NCBI GenBank assembly: GCA_003167255.1
Contig: PMTR01000074.1
Coordinates: 1-64,000, forward strand
DNA from: Bryobacterales bacterium
Lineage (GTDB): Bacteria; Acidobacteriota; Terriglobia; Bryobacterales; Bryobacteraceae
Length of the DNA: 64,000 nt
Reading direction: 5' to 3'
A model generated the notes under the pieces. That model had not been told where the DNA came from, did no database searches, and saw only the letters and a list, made by a program, of their open reading frames with translations. How positions within the stretch are numbered: the stretch's first letter is position 1; each line of letters starts with the position of its first letter. Position numbers and translations under genes: made by a program. Shown piece after piece: positions 60,662-64,000 of the stretch.

Positions 60662-61017
60662 CACTTCCCTCTCAGTTCCAGTATGGTGATGGAGTAGGGC
60701 GGAAACTCGCGCGTGAAACTGCTCCCCAGCCCGTCCACGCTGGTGGTGATGGGGACGATTTTGGCGGGCGCCGTAATGGAATTGGTATCGTCCGGGCTGG
60801 CGGTGAAGTTGCGGTTGCGGACCAGTTCGCCATACAAGCCGCCATCATAGGAGTAGTTGATTTCTTCGGTCATCAGCCCGTAGAGCATCGGGCTCACGTG
60901 AGCCGCTGCTTCGCCGGCCTTGATCTGCAACACGGCGGGTCCATTACCTCGTGCCCATAGCGCACCAACGGCCAGCAGGCACAAAGCGGCCGGCGCAAGC
61001 TTGCTTTTCCTGAACAT
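60661..61017 (-). pseudogene. GH51 arabinofuranosidase with large internal deletion
   Basis: A 118-residue ORF that joins the two ends of a GH51 alpha-L-arabinofuranosidase. Residues 1-75 have a signal peptide and the family opening VSPMLYGLMTEEINYSYDGGLYGELVRNRNF. From about residue 80, TNSITAPAKIVPITTSVDGLGSSF and FPPYSITILELRGK are the extreme C-terminus. The catalytic barrel, some hundreds of residues, is missing and the reading frame is preserved. It cannot be an active enzyme. It sits upstream of, and overlaps, the agarase-like gene, so it may still matter for translation of that gene. Confidence 0.78.
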
Positions 61018-61078
61018 ACCTTGGGTTTACCATACCGATCCGGCAGGTGTTGATTTTCTTTTCGGAAGAGGTCTAGAT

Positions 61079-61348
61079 ATGGCCGTTCAAACTGTCGATA
61101 AGTACACCGAGGAAAGCAGGATGAGAACTGACAGCCCGGTGCGCGAGGCGCCTGAGAAAACCTGCCCCGAGAACCCAACCGCACCAAAACTCTGGGAGCC
61201 CGTCGTCCGGCCGGCGCCGCTGCTCGACGTGATGATGGAGCAAATCGCATATCTGGCCGGTCACGCGGCCGAAGCCTGCCCTGCGGGATGCGCCGACTGC
61301 GCGCGGCTGGAACAGGTCAAGCGCTGGCTGCTCGCGCCTTTTCGCTAA
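61079..61348 (+). CDS. small protein with CxxxCxxC motif, unknown
   Basis: An 89-residue hypothetical protein. ATG 61079 with GAGG 7 bases upstream. The first half is polar and charged; the second half is a helix pair with LLDVMMEQIAYLAGHAAEACPAGCADCARLEQVKRWLLAPF. The cluster CPAGCADC could bind a metal. No signal peptide and no family recognised. It stands alone between divergently and convergently oriented genes. Confidence 0.5.
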   Translation: MAVQTVDKYTEESRMRTDSPVREAPEKTCPENPTAPKLWEPVVRPAPLLDVMMEQIAYLAGHAAEACPAGCADCARLEQVKRWLLAPFR

Positions 61349-61464
61349 GCCGTCTGCCCTTCCGCTAGTGTCGAATGGCGCAGGAGGTTGTCGCCGCGCC
61401 GCTGGATAAGATGGAACGCTGGCCGAAACGGTTTCCCGCAGGGATTTCAAAGGCAAGCCCTTGG

Positions 61465-64000
61465 CTAGTGCTTGATCGTCCCCACACTGATCGCGGTGCT
61501 GGCCGAGATTGAGGACGCGCCGGCTGCTGCCCCTGTCGCTATTGTGATTGATAGCGCCTGGCTTGCAGTCTTCAGCGCGGCGTCTACCGCCTGCACCGTG
61601 AAGCTGCAAGTCTGAGCCGTTGTGGGCGTCCCGCCGATCGTATCCGTGGTGCTAGTAGATCCACCGAGCGAGAGTCCCGTACACAACGTCCCTGCCGAAA
61701 TACTCCACGTAACCGGCGTTGCGCAGCTTGTTGTAGAGATGGGTTGCGAGTATGCCACCCCCACCGTGCCGCCCGGCAGGGTCGTGGTTGAGATCGAACA
61801 GGCCGCCACGCTCCCATTGACGCTCACCGTGCCAGCCGTGCTCTCGAAGTATATCGAATTGTCATTGGCGCCCACTGTGAAGGGTGAACCAGTCACCGCT
61901 GCGCTGTTGACCGTAACGGTGTAGGTGCCCGCCGTCAGTCCGCCAAATAGGTACTGCGCCGTCCCACTGTGCGTGGTGGTGAAGCCCGTCATGGTGCCGT
62001 GGGCCGTGCCGCCAAGTGCTCCGACGAAGACCGCACACGATGTGGCTCCGCAGACCTGAGAGCCGGTCCAGTTGGCGTCCGGGTTCAGTGCAGTTGTGGC
62101 CAGGGTCGTATCCGTGAGGTTTTGCATGAGCTTGTGCTCTGCCAACACGTTGAAAGATGTCACGTTGGCCCCGACCGACGAGCCGCCCGCGATGGTGATC
62201 CGGTGGGTGTATCCACTGCCGCCGACATACGTGTCTCCTGGGGCGCATTGACCGCCGCCGTGGCCTACGCAGTCATCAACCAGGGTGATCGTTCCCGGCG
62301 AGTCGAAGTGGGACATCAGGCCATAGTTTCTAGCCGGTGAGTCGCTTCCATCCTCCACCGACTGGATCAGCCGATTGGTGTTCAGGCTTGCACACCCCCC
62401 GCTTCCCGGACACGTCGTCAGCCCTGTTGTGTACGAGCCTCCATTGTCGTGCGCCTGCCCATTCTGGATATAGTGCTCGTGGTAATTCATGGGTGTCGGG
62501 GTTGTCGGCGCATCGTAAGTGTCCAGTTGGAGAATGAACTCATCGTTGCCGCTCTTCTTGAAGTGGGCCACGCACCGCAGCATGTCCTGGATGGTGATGC
62601 TCATCGCCACCTGATTGTAGAGGCCGGATACGTCCGAGCAGACGTAGGCATACCTGGAATTCTGATCCCCATATTGAGGGGACCAGCTCCCATGATTTAC
62701 ACTTGCCCATCGGACGATTGGCGTGTAGCCCGGCGTGCCACCAGAGCCATTCACCAGGCCAGCTACAAACTGAGAGGTACCGATGTTGGGAGTGTCCGAC
62801 TGGACGTTAGCAGGCCAGTTCACTTGGGTAGCTCCTGGGCCGTTGTTAAAGTCAGTTGAAAGTAAATCCCCACGCTTGTACAGCCGGATACCAACGTCGG
62901 GGCCATCGTAGCCGCTGGAGAATGTGCGTGAGTTGAATGCCAAGAGCGTATCGGTTGTAGACGAAAAGCCGGTTCTGCTGATTGCCACGTCCCCACGGAA
63001 ACTGGTCGGGCAGGGCCATCCGGTCAGAGTCGCACAGGTCGCCTCGCTGCTGGTATCGAAAGCGTACTGGTGCGGTTGCGCCTTGTAGTCGCTGCTGCCG
63101 ATTCGCGGGTCGTTGTGCATAACGGTGATGGCGGCATCGACAGCGCTAAGACCCTGCTGGCCCCACCGGGAATACGGCCCCAGATTCTCCAGGAAGTTGC
63201 GGTAATACTTCGCGTTGTTGGAGGTCGGGGCAAAAGCGAAGGACGAGTCCAGCGTCAGGCCATCCATCAATGTGTCATTGGTCCCGCTGGGAACGTACAG
63301 GGTGTTGTTTGAACCCCACCGCAGAAACTTGGCGTAGCCGCCCGACGCGAGATCCGGCATGACGCTGAAGATGTATGCCAGACTCTTTGCCGTTGAGATC
63401 GGCCCGGTCTGGTCCATCGACGGGTATGTTGGCACCGATTGGGTGAGGGCATAGATGTACTTCTGAACCCCGCTGATTACAGCGTCGGTCGTGTAGGAGT
63501 TCCCGTTGTGCTCAAAGCCCGTCCAGTAGTTCAGCTCATGGCGGAATTCATAATCGAAGAGGCTGCTTTGCTGAAATGCCAAGTCGCGGACTGCCCTTGG
63601 GTCATCCGGTGCGGTAACCAAATCCAGGAACATCGACGCGCCGGTGAGCCACGTGGTGTTGCTACCCTCACCGATACCAGCACTTCCAAAGGATTGAGAC
63701 CCCCCGGCTGGCGGCGAAAGACTTGGTTGGGAGCCGGGGAATCCAATCTGATATCCGGCGGCCCAAACTCTGCCGCAGTCCCCGGTTTTCCATGCAGGCA
63801 CGTACCACATGATCGAAGGGATAGCGGTCGCCGCAGTATACAGCCCGTTGATTACCGTCAGAGACGTGTCGGAAGCAATTGGAGATCCGCACCCCCCCGC
63901 GCCTCCGCACACATAACTTTGAGAGTTTTCCGGGGCGATGGTCCAACTGTTCACGCCTATGATCGCATCTCCGATCTGAACGCTCCTGGTAAACGTCGTG
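61465..64000 (-). CDS. large secreted protein, 5' end outside window
   Basis: The frame is open from the stop at 61465 through the right edge of the window, so at least 845 residues are visible and the N-terminus is missing (the ATG/GTG at 63954 is internal). The central part is unassigned: RHELNYWTGFEHNGNSYTTDAV, NYHEHYIQNGQAHDNGGSY and VNHGSWSPQYGDQNSRYAYVCSD suggest a heparinase-like or other polysaccharide-active or cell-wall fold, but I cannot prove it. Near the C-terminus is a putative Ig-like (He_PIG) module, PGGTVGVAYSQPISTTSC to SFTVQAVDAALKTASQALSITI. Very rich in Ser, Thr, Gly; extracellular. Confidence 0.7.
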   Translation of the reverse strand, partial: TTFTRSVQIGDAIIGVNSWTIAPENSQSYVCGGAGGCGSPIASDTSLTVINGLYTAATAIPSIMWYVPAWKTGDCGRVWAAGYQIGFPGSQPSLSPPAGGSQSFGSAGIGEGSNTTWLTGASMFLDLVTAPDDPRAVRDLAFQQSSLFDYEFRHELNYWTGFEHNGNSYTTDAVISGVQKYIYALTQSVPTYPSMDQTGPISTAKSLAYIFSVMPDLASGGYAKFLRWGSNNTLYVPSGTNDTLMDGLTLDSSFAFAPTSNNAKYYRNFLENLGPYSRWGQQGLSAVDAAITVMHNDPRIGSSDYKAQPHQYAFDTSSEATCATLTGWPCPTSFRGDVAISRTGFSSTTDTLLAFNSRTFSSGYDGPDVGIRLYKRGDLLSTDFNNGPGATQVNWPANVQSDTPNIGTSQFVAGLVNGSGGTPGYTPIVRWASVNHGSWSPQYGDQNSRYAYVCSDVSGLYNQVAMSITIQDMLRCVAHFKKSGNDEFILQLDTYDAPTTPTPMNYHEHYIQNGQAHDNGGSYTTGLTTCPGSGGCASLNTNRLIQSVEDGSDSPARNYGLMSHFDSPGTITLVDDCVGHGGGQCAPGDTYVGGSGYTHRITIAGGSSVGANVTSFNVLAEHKLMQNLTDTTLATTALNPDANWTGSQVCGATSCAVFVGALGGTAHGTMTGFTTTHSGTAQYLFGGLTAGTYTVTVNSAAVTGSPFTVGANDNSIYFESTAGTVSVNGSVAACSISTTTLPGGTVGVAYSQPISTTSCATPVTWSISAGTLCTGLSLGGSTSTTDTIGGTPTTAQTCSFTVQAVDAALKTASQALSITIATGAAAGASSISASTAISVGTIKH

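Noticed and set aside
60920-61078. Longer upstream start for the small Cys protein
   Set aside because: The extension is antisense to the GH51 signal peptide and lacks a ribosome site; the ATG at 61079 has one.

Overview
The window looks like chromosomal DNA from a high-GC Acidobacteriota, most likely the Solibacter/Bryobacter group. This is an inference from gene content: a DUF7948 plus SBBP beta-propeller giant protein, a DNA-binding/TPR regulator of the type expanded in Solibacter, a carboxypeptidase-regulatory-domain protein, many secreted proteins of unknown function, and dispersed palindromic repeats whose translation (PHGRGAD-like) is familiar from that group. I see no tRNA, rRNA, CRISPR array, integrase or complete insertion sequence.

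Layout. 1-4.8 kb: alpha/beta hydrolase, 1-Cys peroxiredoxin, a double hairpin, and an ABC exporter whose permease is fused to an amidohydrolase. 4.8-6.95 kb: an accessory patch with a frameshifted VOC gene, a DUF2442/DUF4160 pair and a decayed VapBC pair. 6.95-11 kb: E1 beta/alpha of a 2-oxoacid dehydrogenase and a membrane TPR regulator. 11-15.6 kb: five co-directional genes for envelope proteins of unknown function; the first three share a SHOCT-like helical hairpin. 15.6-21.5 kb: a GntR-controlled ABC cassette (GntR, permease, ATPase, permease, exported multi-domain protein) with a strong promoter and an apparently very short 5' leader. 21.5-23.3 kb: HigA with a frameshifted HigB, and a glycosyltransferase. 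23.4-30.6 kb: a 1669-residue protein with seven SBBP repeats followed by seven tandem repeats of about 140 residues, a truncated polysaccharide-export permease, and a polytopic membrane protein.

30.7-37.7 kb is surface-sugar metabolism: UDP-glucose dehydrogenase and NAD synthetase on one strand; a GT2, a GT2-methyltransferase fusion, a heptose-phosphate kinase and a heptose-bisphosphate phosphatase on the other. 37.7-38.6 kb holds a palindrome array and an intact Phd/PIN toxin-antitoxin pair with a triple TGTACA operator. 38.6-47.9 kb holds two halves of a flavin electron-transfer module (EtfBA; ETF:quinone oxidoreductase-like protein plus a large acyl-CoA dehydrogenase) around a thioredoxin/DsbD-N pair and two broken PIN toxins. 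48-54.6 kb: PepSY-like protein, ABC-F ATPase, a TIGR03790-like protein, GT2 and two tandem SDR epimerases. 54.6-58.6 kb: ORF6N protein and succinate dehydrogenase (sdhCAB order on the minus strand). 58.8-64 kb: a GH50-like agarase-family protein downstream of an internally deleted GH51, a small Cys-containing protein, and a large secreted protein that runs off the right edge.

The strongest leads are the exporter-amidohydrolase fusion with an extra membrane span, the repeated loss of toxin genes beside retained antitoxins, a 121-bp inverted-repeat-bounded element at 43.3 kb, the 7+7 repeat surface protein, and the SHOCT-like operon. All function calls come from reading the translations; no database search was run.
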